The notes beneath the pieces were generated by a model, which was not told the DNA's origin, did not search any database, and saw only the letters and a list, made by a program, of their open reading frames with translations. Position numbers and translations under genes: made by a program. Below, piece by piece: positions 25,336-32,655 of a stretch of DNA of 64,000 nt (positions are counted from its first letter, which is position 1; each line of letters starts with the position of its first letter). The DNA comes from DYJE01 sp041660385 (GTDB lineage: Bacteria; Desulfobacterota; Desulfobacteria; Desulfobacterales; Desulfolunaceae), in NCBI GenBank assembly GCA_041660385.1, contig JBAZWJ010000007.1:55522-119521 (forward strand). Reading direction: 5' to 3'.

Positions 25336-25364
25336 GTAGGGGCAGGACCTTGTGTCTGCCCTTG
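25336..25364. repeat. REP-like palindrome (GTAGGGGCAGG type)
   Basis: GTAGGGGCAGGACCTTG followed by TGTCTGCCCTTG, a degenerate copy of the GTAGGGGCGGGTT family. It lies in the 25241-25589 gap, which otherwise holds only the repeat at 25491. Confidence 0.5.
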
Positions 25365-25490
25365 GTCGACTCTATTAAGTATCATCTTGATTGCGAAACC
25401 TAATAAGTTCCATTTTTGATTGATATCAATAATTTAGTAAGGTGTTCCCGGAATTTCATTCCATTCAATGAAAGTTGAAGCTGGGCATGA

Positions 25491-25516
25491 ATTGTAAAGG
25501 ATAAAGATCCAACCTC
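25491..25516 (+). repeat. Degenerate copy of the TTGTCAAGGATAAA repeat
   Basis: ATTGTAAAGGATAAAGATCC followed by AACCTC resembles the copies at 26637-26661 (plus) and 28574-28551 (minus). Confidence 0.35.
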
Positions 25517-25589
25517 ATTTTTCTCGCGTTGTTCTCGTTTTTCTGCCGTTTTTCTGATTTTACTATGAAAACAGCGTCATTGAGTTGAA

Positions 25590-25997
25590 TCAGGCATCCT
25601 CGGAACCCATTTTTAAGTGTTCCTTTTCCGCCAATTTGTTCAGTTTTTTATCCATTGAGATAATTAAACCATAATTCCTTCTTGCAGCCACAAGATAAAA
25701 CATATCGTATGTTGAACTATCATTTTTTACACTTTCAAAATACGCTTCACGCCACAGATCTTTTGAATCAATAAAATCATCAATCAGATTAATACAAAAA
25801 TCGATACCTTTTAAACAGATTTCATCAGAAAATTGAGAAAATTTGCTGTATTTCCAGAAGATATTGGTTATTTCCGAGACATATGTATCAGGCGCGAGAA
25901 TGACATCAGCATTTTTCAAATGATTCATAAAGAGAATTGAATTCTCTCTTCCCAAGGCAATTTCCACAGCTCCGCTTGCATCAAGTACAATAATCAT
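25590..25997 (-). CDS. vapC: PIN-domain ribonuclease toxin (VapC-like)
   Basis: A 135-aa PIN-domain protein. The acidic residues of the nuclease site are visible: D6 in IIVLDASGAVEIAL, E43 in YVSEITNIFWKY, D98 in STYDMFYLVAARR and D115 in LIISMDKKLNKLAEK. VapC toxins cut RNA, often initiator tRNA or rRNA. It overlaps the antitoxin stop by 4 bp (ATGA) in the order antitoxin-toxin, as expected for VapBC. The gene is AT-rich compared with the flanking metabolic genes, fitting horizontal acquisition. Full length for the family. Confidence 0.85.
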   Translation of the reverse strand: MIIVLDASGAVEIALGRENSILFMNHLKNADVILAPDTYVSEITNIFWKYSKFSQFSDEICLKGIDFCINLIDDFIDSKDLWREAYFESVKNDSSTYDMFYLVAARRNYGLIISMDKKLNKLAEKEHLKMGSEDA

Positions 25998-26239
25998 CTG
26001 TTATCTCGTTCTTCTCTGATCAGCTCTTCCGGTGTCGGCAATCCAGTTGTATCAACCCCAAGCCCATTGAAAGTTTCCAACAATTTTCGACGACGGGTTT
26101 GATTGTCGAGGCGATTTTCGATCCCTTCCTTAAGAAGAACGATTGTTTCCTGAGCCATACTTCTGTGCTCTTTTTTTGCAAGATAACTCAATTTATTATA
26201 AATCTCTTGCGGTAGATCCCTGACCTGTAATGTTGGCAT
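25994..26239 (-). CDS. Antitoxin of the VapC pair (FitA-like ribbon-helix-helix)
   Basis: 81 aa from the ATG at 26239, which has GGAGG 8 nt upstream; an upstream start at 26278 adds residues without a ribosome site. The N-terminus (PTLQVRDLPQEIYNKLSYLA, KKEHRSMAQETIVLLKEGIE) is a typical FitA/Arc-type ribbon-helix-helix DNA-binding domain. The C-terminal part (GLPTPEELIREERDNR) is the toxin-neutralising tail. It is translationally coupled to the PIN toxin. Confidence 0.85.
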   Translation of the reverse strand: MPTLQVRDLPQEIYNKLSYLAKKEHRSMAQETIVLLKEGIENRLDNQTRRRKLLETFNGLGVDTTGLPTPEELIREERDNR

Positions 26240-26492
26240 ATGTTTTTCCTCCGAATATATGCATGTATTCTGCACCACCTATACATGCGTGTCAAGATCT
26301 TTTGCTTACCCATGGTATACGAGATTTTTGTAATGACGACCCGAGATGATTTGATGTTGTTTCTGCATTTGGATAGTGAGGGCGAGGTAGTATGGGTTAA
26401 ACATGAAATAGTAGAGTCCCCGGATCTCCCGTTTTTCAGGGTCTTAGTGTGAAATTTTCCGGCTGCGTCTTAAGATACCGTTGGCCGAACCT

Positions 26493-26523
26493 GGGCACGC
26501 CAATCTCCCGATTGGCCCTTTCG
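26493..26523. repeat. Dispersed repeat GGGCACGCCAATCTC, copy 1
   Basis: GGGCACGCCAATCTCCCGAT followed by TGGCCCTTTCG; an inverted CCAATC / GATTGG core. An almost identical copy is at 56919-56950. The 26279-26808 gap holds this, the repeat at 26637 and no convincing gene. Confidence 0.55.
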
Positions 26524-26636
26524 AAAGCCGTAAGGCTTTCAGAAGCAGAAAACAGCACGAACACCAAAATTTCGTTAGCCATTGCGCTCAAAGAAAGTAA
26601 GATCTGGGTATGAACTGCTCCCCTTATCCCAATGAA

Positions 26637-26661
26637 TTGTCAAGGATAAAAATCTGACCCC
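26637..26661 (+). repeat. Repeat TTGTCAAGGATAAAAATCTG, plus-strand copy
   Basis: TTGTCAAGGATAAAAATCTG followed by ACCCC. A similar sequence lies in the opposite orientation at 28574-28551, so the pair flanks the two cassette-like genes between them. Confidence 0.5.
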
Positions 26662-26808
26662 TTTTTTCCTTTTTCCGGAGAGCCCTGGGTTCAAGACGCA
26701 GTTCCTCAAGAATACTTAGCACCACATCTCGTAACTTCTCCTGATCAGGATTGCGCTGTGTTGGGCTCGATACAAAAACTGGTACGCATAGTCACTCCCT
26801 ATGGCACC

Positions 26809-26867
26809 GAACTTTAAGCGTCAGCGGCGTGGCCCTTTTGCGTCCGCTGAACGCTTTTGTTAAGTTC
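26809..26867 (-). other. attC-like recombination site at the end of the 293-aa gene
   Basis: On the minus strand: GAACTTAAC (R''-like, ACTTAAC fits RYYYAAC), AAA, AGCGTTCAGCGG (L''), ACGCAAAAGGGCCACG, CCGCTGACGCT (L'), TAAA, GTTC. The L arms pair over 11 bp with one extra T on one side, like the extrahelical base of integron attC sites. The R' end reads GTTCGGT and not GTTRRRY. Joining its G to the TTAAGT at the other end of the gene (27717) would give GTTAAGT, the exact complement of ACTTAAC. Confidence 0.55.
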
Positions 26868-27695
26868 CACATTTTCGATCTTTCTAAGGATAACGTGAAT
26901 GGTGGCTAAGTAATAATAGAACATCCAGCTCAACCAGAGGGCCTTATCATAATTGGTCTTTTGTTTATCGTTGTGGTGTCGGATTCCGAAGTTATTCGCT
27001 ATATTGAAAAGATCCTGCTCATCTTGTTTTGTAAAAATAGCTTTGGCTTTTGGCCTCAGATACTCAAGAACATCAGCCAAGTCCCTTACGGCCTGTCGGC
27101 GATCATCTAAGGTTGCTCCATGCCGACGATACTGAGAAATCGCAGAATTAACCCGATCAGTGATGCTTTTATTTCTGGATGGTATATCTGCCTCAAAAAT
27201 ATTTTCAAAACCTACCTCTGGCTTTGAAAAAATCTCTCCTTTTTCGTTTAACTCATACTGGCCAGTATACATACCAAGCACATCATTAATATTTGATCTA
27301 AACTCCTTCTGCCCTTCTGCTTTATTGAATGTTTCCCAGTGCATTCCACAATTATTATAACTATGGTAAGTACCATCTATAGGTTTAGATACATGCATAT
27401 ATAAAAACTCAATTATATCAAAAAGGTCCTCTTCGTTATACTGTTCGATATACTTTTGAACCGGCCATAAAGTCTTTTTTCTTATCTTCAAGAATATTTC
27501 GAGTTCGATATCCGTTACTTTGCCTGGGACATTATCGGCATCCACACACCAATAGCCAAAACTTTCACTGAAGTATCCTTCTTCAGTCATGTTGCTGTAT
27601 ACTCGATGAAACAAATCCTTCAAGTCATCAAGGACAAAGCCGTCAATATTTTGGTTTTTGCCTGTTCTAATAGAGTAGAATGTGTGTTCACTCAT
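26814..27695 (-). CDS. Uncharacterised cassette-borne protein (abortive-infection-like?)
   Basis: 293 aa, soluble, no family I can name with certainty. The C-terminal region (ITDRVNSAISQYRRHGATLD, DLADVLEYLRPKAKAIF, FNIANNFGIRHHNDKQKTNY, LSWMFYYYLATIHVILRKI) is helical and resembles the C-terminal part of a widespread group of phage-defence-associated or abortive-infection-like proteins; a HEPN-type R-x4-6-H motif is not clearly present. The last 15 residues (NKSVQRTQKGHAADA) are encoded by the attC-like site, as often seen in integron cassettes. AGGA lies before the ATG. Upstream at 176 bp lies the TIR-like gene. A defence role is inference. Confidence 0.6.
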   Translation of the reverse strand: MSEHTFYSIRTGKNQNIDGFVLDDLKDLFHRVYSNMTEEGYFSESFGYWCVDADNVPGKVTDIELEIFLKIRKKTLWPVQKYIEQYNEEDLFDIIEFLYMHVSKPIDGTYHSYNNCGMHWETFNKAEGQKEFRSNINDVLGMYTGQYELNEKGEIFSKPEVGFENIFEADIPSRNKSITDRVNSAISQYRRHGATLDDRRQAVRDLADVLEYLRPKAKAIFTKQDEQDLFNIANNFGIRHHNDKQKTNYDKALWLSWMFYYYLATIHVILRKIENVELNKSVQRTQKGHAADA

Positions 27696-27711
27696 ATCTT
27701 TTTCCTACTAA

Positions 27712-27782
27712 ACTTAACGCATTGCTCACCATAGAGGGCCGCTTTTTGGCCCGAATCTGGTGAAAAATTTTAACACCCGATT
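27712..27782 (-). other. Degenerate attC-like site between the TIR-like and 293-aa genes
   Basis: On the minus strand the TIR-gene stop is followed by a folded segment TCACCA-GATTC-GGGCC / GGCCC-TCTA-TGGTGA and then GCAATGC and GTTAAGT, an exact GTTRRRY crossover box (27718-27712). The left R'' box is decayed (TGTTAAAA, no AAC), although the left arm still pairs partly with the right one. Confidence 0.45.
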
Positions 27783-28519
27783 AGGCCGTTTAGATCAATT
27801 GGAACTTTCGCTTGAACCAACTCTTGTGCAAGTTTCGTTTTCCAGGCGCCCATTTCATCCATCTCAATGTAGACTACCCCCTGATAGTCGGATGGAAGCT
27901 CAATATCGCCTTTGTGCAATGCGCACACATTTGTACGCCCTAGCCGCCCTACGAAGTACCCAAGTTCAAGAATTACGTTTTGACGAGCCCTTTGTTTCAG
28001 TTCATGAGGAATTTCATTAAGGCCACCAATATCATCTGGCGTAAGAATAATGACAGCAAAGACAACGTCCCCAGAGTATACTTCAAATTTTTCAATTATT
28101 GTTCGGCCCGAATTGGGCTGTTCATGGAGGATTATTGCATTGAGAGCTAATTTTTCTAAAAAGCGTGCTGTGCTTTCTTTCGCCTCATTATCTCGGCCAT
28201 GCACTACAAAAACCTTACGTGTCTCAGCAGTACCGAGATAAGGCGTGGATTGATTTGTTGCCCGGAGCATATCAGTTGCTTCTGATTTAGCAATTAGGCC
28301 TTGAATATGTCCGACTCGTAACGCATATTCATCATACTCGTTTGAATCTTTTAGCTTAAGAAATTTATCGGCTTCATCAGCGCTTATCGCCACATTTAAG
28401 AAGGTAGATACTTGCATTGACCAACGCTTCATTGCAGCGGAGTCGCCAAGCTCGGTCTCAAGATATTCTCTGAGCTGATCTATCATGCTTTTACTAAGAC
28501 TTTCTTCCATGAGATACAT
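27770..28519 (-). CDS. TIR-like nucleotide-binding protein (CBASS/Pycsar-effector type)
   Basis: About 249 aa. The N-terminal 95 residues are helical and unassigned. Residues 102-232 form the TIR-like domain (PF10137 type): KVFVVHGRDNEAKESTARFL, LHEQPNSGRTIIEKFE, FAVIILTPDD and ARQNVILELGYFVGRLGR, where E185 in ILELG is the expected NADase glutamate. Relatives act as NAD-cleaving effectors of antiphage systems (CBASS Cap12, Pycsar). No cyclase is present nearby, so it may be a stand-alone or differently triggered effector. The start is uncertain: ATGs at 28519 and 28510, neither with a strong ribosome site. A cassette-like junction follows its stop. Confidence 0.75.
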   Translation of the reverse strand: MYLMEESLSKSMIDQLREYLETELGDSAAMKRWSMQVSTFLNVAISADEADKFLKLKDSNEYDEYALRVGHIQGLIAKSEATDMLRATNQSTPYLGTAETRKVFVVHGRDNEAKESTARFLEKLALNAIILHEQPNSGRTIIEKFEVYSGDVVFAVIILTPDDIGGLNEIPHELKQRARQNVILELGYFVGRLGRTNVCALHKGDIELPSDYQGVVYIEMDEMGAWKTKLAQELVQAKVPIDLNGLIGC

Positions 28520-28550
28520 CACTTTCAATAACTTGGACTAAAAAAAGCCA

Positions 28551-28574
28551 GGGTCAAATCATTATCCTTGACAA
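28551..28574 (-). repeat. Repeat TGTCAAGGATAATGATTTG, minus-strand copy
   Basis: Inverted partner of 26637-26661; on the minus strand TGTCAAGGATAATGATTTG followed by ACCC. It lies 32 bp upstream of the TIR-like gene. Confidence 0.5.
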
Positions 28575-28575
28575 A

Positions 28576-28851
28576 TCAAGGTTTTATTTTGTTTATACTG
28601 TCAATGACCGCGTTTTTGTATTCCTGTTTTTGTGACTTTTGACGACGTTTTTCGTTTATTCCATAAATGAGACTTTGTGACACATCACTATACTTGGAAA
28701 TTTTATATTGGAATTCATTCGTTCCCAAGGGTAAGGATGTAACACAAAGCCGATGATTGTTTTTTTCAAATGCGGTTCGGAAATGTGGTGCGATTGGAAA
28801 ACCATGCAGGGCGTGGATGCACTGAAATGCCGATTGTAAAGGTTGCAGCAT
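28576..28851 (-). CDS. Small hypothetical protein
   Basis: 91 aa from an ATG with AGGAG 7 nt upstream; a longer ORF from 28893 lacks a site. It has no recognisable domain. A first half with mixed hydrophobic residues and two Cys is followed by a strongly basic, helical tail (NEKRRQKSQKQEYKNAVIDS). It precedes the repeat at 28574-28551 and the TIR-like gene on the same strand. Whether it is a real gene or a chance ORF in an accessory stretch is open; the ribosome site is the main support. Confidence 0.4.
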   Translation of the reverse strand: MLQPLQSAFQCIHALHGFPIAPHFRTAFEKNNHRLCVTSLPLGTNEFQYKISKYSDVSQSLIYGINEKRRQKSQKQEYKNAVIDSINKIKP

Positions 28852-29190
28852 AGTTAATCTCCTGTTTTGCCCTCGTATATTAATCCAATACAAATAAACA
28901 AAGGCATATGTGTGAATATATGTCTTTCATTTGCAGAATCTTGAATACACTTGAATACAGTTGATTAATGAACCGGGCTTTCCCCCTTACCTTAAAGCCC
29001 GGGCGCACCTTCATTAGTTTGTCAATCAAGGTTTGTGATCTGTATCGAATCGATTGAGGGTTGTCCAGTTAATTTTTTAATCTGTATTATTTTATTTCAT
29101 CGCAATGATTCTTGAGTGATTTTGTAGGAAATCATAATCCTGGGTTCCAAATTTTTAATAACTTTAGATTCAATATGGTGAGATTTTATA

Positions 29191-29266
29191 TGGCGCGCCC
29201 GGCTGGAATCGAACCAGCGATCTTCGGCTTCGGAGGCCGACACCTTATCCACTGGGCCACGGGCGC
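29191..29266 (-). tRNA. tRNA-Arg (anticodon CCG)
   Basis: A 76-nt cloverleaf on the minus strand. The acceptor stem is GCGCCCG / CGGGCGC, the D-arm contains AGTGGATAAGG, the anticodon stem TCGGC / GCCGA closes the loop CTCCGAA (anticodon CCG), and the T-arm is CTGGTTCGATTCCAG. CCA is encoded. It reads CGG codons. It borders the accessory region on its right side; I found no second copy of its 3' end in the window, so use as an integration site is not shown. Confidence 0.95.
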
Positions 29267-29521
29267 GTTGTGATGAAAAAATGTGGCGTTTTTCAAAGTT
29301 CATCCGCATCAGCGTTTGATTGCCGTATTCTTAACCTCTTATGTTGAAGGTATCAAGTTTTTTTTATTTTTCAGGTTATTTTCTTGCCGGTTTGTCAAAA
29401 AGATGATGAAAATTATCCGTTATGAAAATTGGAACTGCCGGTTGATAAGATGGCGGATTCCATACCCCTTAAAATGTCATTCCAAGAATCATTTTTTTAA
29501 TAGAATCTTAAGGAGGTTGAA

Positions 29522-30601
29522 ATGTCAAAATCAGGACTTTCCGGGAAAAACACCGTTGCCATGTATCTTGCCTTTTTTCTGGTCACACTTTTCGTTCTGC
29601 CTGGATTGGTTTTTTCAGGCACCTCTTTCAAACGGATGAACGAACCACGGGAACAGGCATTTTCCATACTGGTGCCGTCTGGCTGGAAACTTTCAGGTGG
29701 CATATTCCGTGTGGACCCCAACAAAGTGGGTGGACCTTTAAACTCCATGGAAGCCAAATGCGATCTGTCTTTCAAAAAAGATTCCAAAGGCAGCGTTGAA
29801 TTCCGTATCCACCCCGATGTCAACTACGGCATACCCGGAATTGGCGGCGGCTTCTTTCCTCCAGGCTCCAATTACCAGGGGGCACAGGTAAAACCCTATC
29901 AAGATGCTCCGACTTTTGTTCGGAGCCTTTTCGCGTCCATGAGAAAAAACGCGGCCCAGGTGAAGTATGTCGCGATCAAACGCCTGCCCGGAGAAATCAA
30001 ATCCATGAACACAGGCATGGCCTATATGAATAACCTTCTGGCCCAGCTCGGTATGGCCGAAATGCGGTTCGAAGCAGATGCGGCAGCCGGTGTGATCGAT
30101 TACAATGAAGGTTCTACCCGCTACAGGGAAGTGATCCTTTCCGGCATCGTAAATATGAGGGGCGCATATAGCTGGAAAAACACACGAACCCTGTCGTTCA
30201 GGGCGCCTCTGGCCCAGTTTGACAGCTGGAAACCAGCCATGGATATCATGAGAAATTCCATTCAGTTCAACACCCAGTGGTTTGTTCGTGAAGCCCAGGG
30301 TCAGCGGGACCGGGCCGAAGTGGTCCGCAAAACCTACGAGGAAATCCAGCGTATTGACCGTGAAATCGTCAAAAACACCAACATGACCCGTTCAAAAATC
30401 ATGAATGATAATTACCTCGTTCTCACAGGCCAGGATGAATACGTGAACCCTCACACCGGCAGGAAGGAGCTTGACACCAGCGCCTACAAATACCGTTGGG
30501 TCAACCCCGGTGGGGATGTTTACTATTCGGATCAGGAAGGGGAAAATCCCAACCACCTCCTGAACCGGTCGGGTTACAAGCTGACCCCTGCAAAAAAATG
30601 A
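29522..30601 (+). CDS. Exported hypothetical protein
   Basis: 359 aa with an N-terminal hydrophobic signal (VAMYLAFFLVTLFVLPGLVF, cleavage near SGT at residue 33). A central region (FSILVPSGWKLSGGIFRVDP, RYREVILSGIVNMRG) looks like the lipoprotein-type or PsbP-like 'WKL' folds seen in secreted proteins of unknown role. The C-terminal quarter is helical and charged (RDRAEVVRKTYEEIQRIDRE), followed by YRWVNPGGDVYYSDQEGENP, a pattern seen in proteins that display a conserved YKYRW...DVYY motif. AGGAGG precedes the ATG. It lies alone between the tRNA and the next small gene. Confidence 0.65.
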   Translation: MSKSGLSGKNTVAMYLAFFLVTLFVLPGLVFSGTSFKRMNEPREQAFSILVPSGWKLSGGIFRVDPNKVGGPLNSMEAKCDLSFKKDSKGSVEFRIHPDVNYGIPGIGGGFFPPGSNYQGAQVKPYQDAPTFVRSLFASMRKNAAQVKYVAIKRLPGEIKSMNTGMAYMNNLLAQLGMAEMRFEADAAAGVIDYNEGSTRYREVILSGIVNMRGAYSWKNTRTLSFRAPLAQFDSWKPAMDIMRNSIQFNTQWFVREAQGQRDRAEVVRKTYEEIQRIDREIVKNTNMTRSKIMNDNYLVLTGQDEYVNPHTGRKELDTSAYKYRWVNPGGDVYYSDQEGENPNHLLNRSGYKLTPAKK

Positions 30602-30836
30602 ACGCGGGGTTGTTTTAGAAAACGGTTTTGTGTATGATGGGGCACTTTAAAGCCTGTTGACAATCAACATGACCATCGTGAGGTTGGCTTTCAAAGATCC
30701 TGCTCTGTCACAGGGCGAACTTATTAATTAAATCAGGTCATTTTTTAACTTCGGCACGGGGTTTGCTATTACGTTTATCTAAACGGTATCAAGACCTGGA
30801 TATGCCGCTTGAACTTATTAACTCTGGAGGTGGATT

Positions 30837-31019
30837 ATGAAAATTGCACTCGATAAAAACCTTGTTGAATTTACACCTGAAACTGAAGAAGAGAAAGCCA
30901 GCCTGGAAAAACTCTGGAACACAGTTGTTGACTGCGTGAAGTTCAACAAGAAACTTGTACCTGTCGGCGAATACATCCCTGCAAAGAGCACCCTGGCCCG
31001 GTTCGTGATCGAAGATTAA
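30837..31019 (+). CDS. Small conserved-looking 60-aa protein
   Basis: 60 aa, starting at an ATG with GGAGG 7 nt upstream. The sequence (KIALDKNLVEFTPETEEEKA, LEKLWNTVVDCVKFNKKLVP, VGEYIPAKSTLARFVIED) is compact and acidic with one Cys, and looks like a folded domain rather than a random ORF. I recognise no family. A perfect 14-bp hairpin starts 6 nt after its stop. The 30602-30836 gap before it contains no gene that I can support. Confidence 0.6.
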   Translation: MKIALDKNLVEFTPETEEEKASLEKLWNTVVDCVKFNKKLVPVGEYIPAKSTLARFVIED

Positions 31020-31024
31020 GTTAT

Positions 31025-31056
31025 GCTTTGGCCCACCACATATGGTGGGCCAAAGC
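31025..31056. terminator. Perfect hairpin after the 60-aa gene, part of a longer repeat to 31093
   Basis: GCTTTGGCCCACCA, 4-nt loop, TGGTGGGCCAAAGC. The following GCCCACCCTGCATACGTAAC and ATTTGCGCTATGTAT (to 31093) match the repeat at 33721-33780, so the terminator-like hairpin is itself part of a dispersed element. Confidence 0.6.
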
Positions 31057-31209
31057 CCACCCTGCATACGTAACGACTATTTGCGCTATGTATAGAAACG
31101 CGGTTGAAGTTCAGGTCATAAGACATATCCGGGAGCCGGGAACCCTTAATGAATTCAATAAAAGGACCTGCTCCCGTTTTTTTTTCCTTAATTATCAAGG
31201 AGGCAAACC

Positions 31210-31842
31210 ATGGATTTTAACCACGTCATCAATGGAAGAAGAGCAGTAAATTTTTTCGATACCACAAAAGATGTACCGGATTCACTGGTGAAAAAGGTCA
31301 TTGAAATGGCCGCAAAATCACCATCGAGCTTCAACCTCCAGCCCTGGAGCCTCATAGCCCTTACAAAAAAAGAAGACAAACTCCGGTTACAGCAGCACGC
31401 CATGAACCAGCCCAAAGTCAGCGAAGCACCGGTTACCTTTATCGTTCTCGGCGACAGACGCGGCTGGGCAGATGAAAATCCCTTTGTGGAAAAAACTTTC
31501 CAGGAAATGATCAAGGCCGGAGCTGCAACAGAAGACAGCCGTGACTGGTTCAGTGGCGCCAGAAAAAAACTTTACGGCGGAAACGACGAAACACAGCTTG
31601 CCTTTGCCTGCAAAAACGCCGGTTTTTTCGCCATGAGCCTGATGCTGGCCGCGAAAAGCCTGGGTCTTGACACCCACCCCATGGACGGATTTGACCACGA
31701 GGCTGTAAAAAAGGAATTCAAGATTCCTGATCATTACTGGGCTCCTGTTTTGATAGCCATGGGCTATTTTGATACAAGTAAGGAACTGGTCCCACCAAAA
31801 TGGCGAAAGTCGGTTGATGATATTCTTGTTCGTTTTGAATAA
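31210..31842 (+). CDS. Nitroreductase-family FMN oxidoreductase
   Basis: 210 aa. It has the nitroreductase core: RRAVNFFDTTKDVPDSLVKK near the N-terminus for FMN phosphate binding, AAKSPSSFNLQPWSLIALT for the FMN ring contact, and NAGFFAMSLMLAAKSLGLDT with HPMDGFDHEAVKKEF in the C-terminal half. Members reduce quinones, nitro compounds or NAD(P)H-dependent substrates as homodimers. AAGGAGG precedes the ATG by 6 nt. It is monocistronic: 190 bp after the 60-aa gene and convergent with the DUF2400 gene, 6 bp from its stop. Confidence 0.88.
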   Translation: MDFNHVINGRRAVNFFDTTKDVPDSLVKKVIEMAAKSPSSFNLQPWSLIALTKKEDKLRLQQHAMNQPKVSEAPVTFIVLGDRRGWADENPFVEKTFQEMIKAGAATEDSRDWFSGARKKLYGGNDETQLAFACKNAGFFAMSLMLAAKSLGLDTHPMDGFDHEAVKKEFKIPDHYWAPVLIAMGYFDTSKELVPPKWRKSVDDILVRFE

Positions 31843-31848
31843 CGATCA

Positions 31849-32655
31849 TCAGGCGGGTTTGGAACCCGCCCCTACAGATTGCGAATTCAGAAATAAGCAG
31901 CATTGGTCCATATCAAGTTCTGAGCGGATTCCGAATCGAGTCAGTGAGAAATCATATTTTACAGGGTCGTTTGGGCTGAAACGTCTGAAAGACTCTGTTA
32001 TTTCCATGGCTGTTCGCATATCGGCTTGGTTACGTTCGGTCAATCCAAGTTTTTTTGATATGCGATGCATATGGGTATCAAGTGGGATGATCAGTCTGGA
32101 TTGATCTACCCTATTCCAGCCACCAGGATCAACTGCGTCCTGCCTCACCATCCACCTTAAAAAAAGATTCATGCGTTTCATGGCGCTGCCCTTGTCCGGT
32201 CTTGCCACCAGATATCCCGGATCATAATTCTGCACGATCTGGTTTACGAATCGCCCCATGGCCGGAACAATTGTCTCATCATCATGAGACAGTCCGGACA
32301 CAAAGCAGTTTTCCAATGTCCCATGGTCTTCAATCATTCGACCAAGGCCGGTCAAAAGGCTAACCAGATGTTCCTCACGGACAAATCTGTAAACAAACCC
32401 TTTGTAATCTTTGTTGAAAGTTCGCTGGCTTCCTTGTTCCACATAGGCTCGTGGCGATGGGCCCATGACATCGAATACACGTGACAGCGTCAAGAGTATC
32501 TGGGACACCCGGCCAAAAGAGAGACAGGACGCGATCACCCCTGCGATTTCACGGTCTTTAATGGCCGGGTAACGCCGGACATATTCCAGAGGATCGGGAT
32601 GAATGTACGATGGGTTGTTGTAGGTATGATAAAGGCTTTCAAGCCTTGCTTTCAT
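31849..32655 (-). CDS. DUF2400 / TIGR02757 family protein
   Basis: 268 aa. Family features visible: PLEYVRRYPAIKDREIAGVI and ASCLSFGRVSQI near the N-terminus, GSAMKRMNLFLRWMVRQDAV in the middle, and IPLDTHMHRISKKLGL with DPVKYDFSLTRFGI near the end, an arrangement related to helix-hairpin-helix DNA glycosylases. The function is not established, though DNA or RNA repair is plausible. The last codons (SVGAGSKPA and stop) are encoded by a REP-like palindrome (31852-31876), so the natural C-terminus has been replaced or extended by the repeat. Its start overlaps the upstream DHH gene by 17 bp. Confidence 0.85.
   Translation of the reverse strand: MKARLESLYHTYNNPSYIHPDPLEYVRRYPAIKDREIAGVIASCLSFGRVSQILLTLSRVFDVMGPSPRAYVEQGSQRTFNKDYKGFVYRFVREEHLVSLLTGLGRMIEDHGTLENCFVSGLSHDDETIVPAMGRFVNQIVQNYDPGYLVARPDKGSAMKRMNLFLRWMVRQDAVDPGGWNRVDQSRLIIPLDTHMHRISKKLGLTERNQADMRTAMEITESFRRFSPNDPVKYDFSLTRFGIRSELDMDQCCLFLNSQSVGAGSKPA
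31852..31876. repeat. REP-like palindrome forming the 3' end of the DUF2400 gene
   Basis: GGCGGGTTTGGAACCCGCC followed by CCTACA, a member of the GTAGGGGCGGGTT family. The gene's stop codon lies at its edge. Confidence 0.75.

Noticed and set aside
26240..26452. Plus-strand 70-aa ORF after the antitoxin
   Set aside because: It has no ribosome site, starts inside the antitoxin's 5' region and resembles nothing.
29191..29266. tRNA-Arg as attachment site of an integrated island at 21.5-29 kb
   Set aside because: No repeat of its 3' end and no integrase was found in the window.
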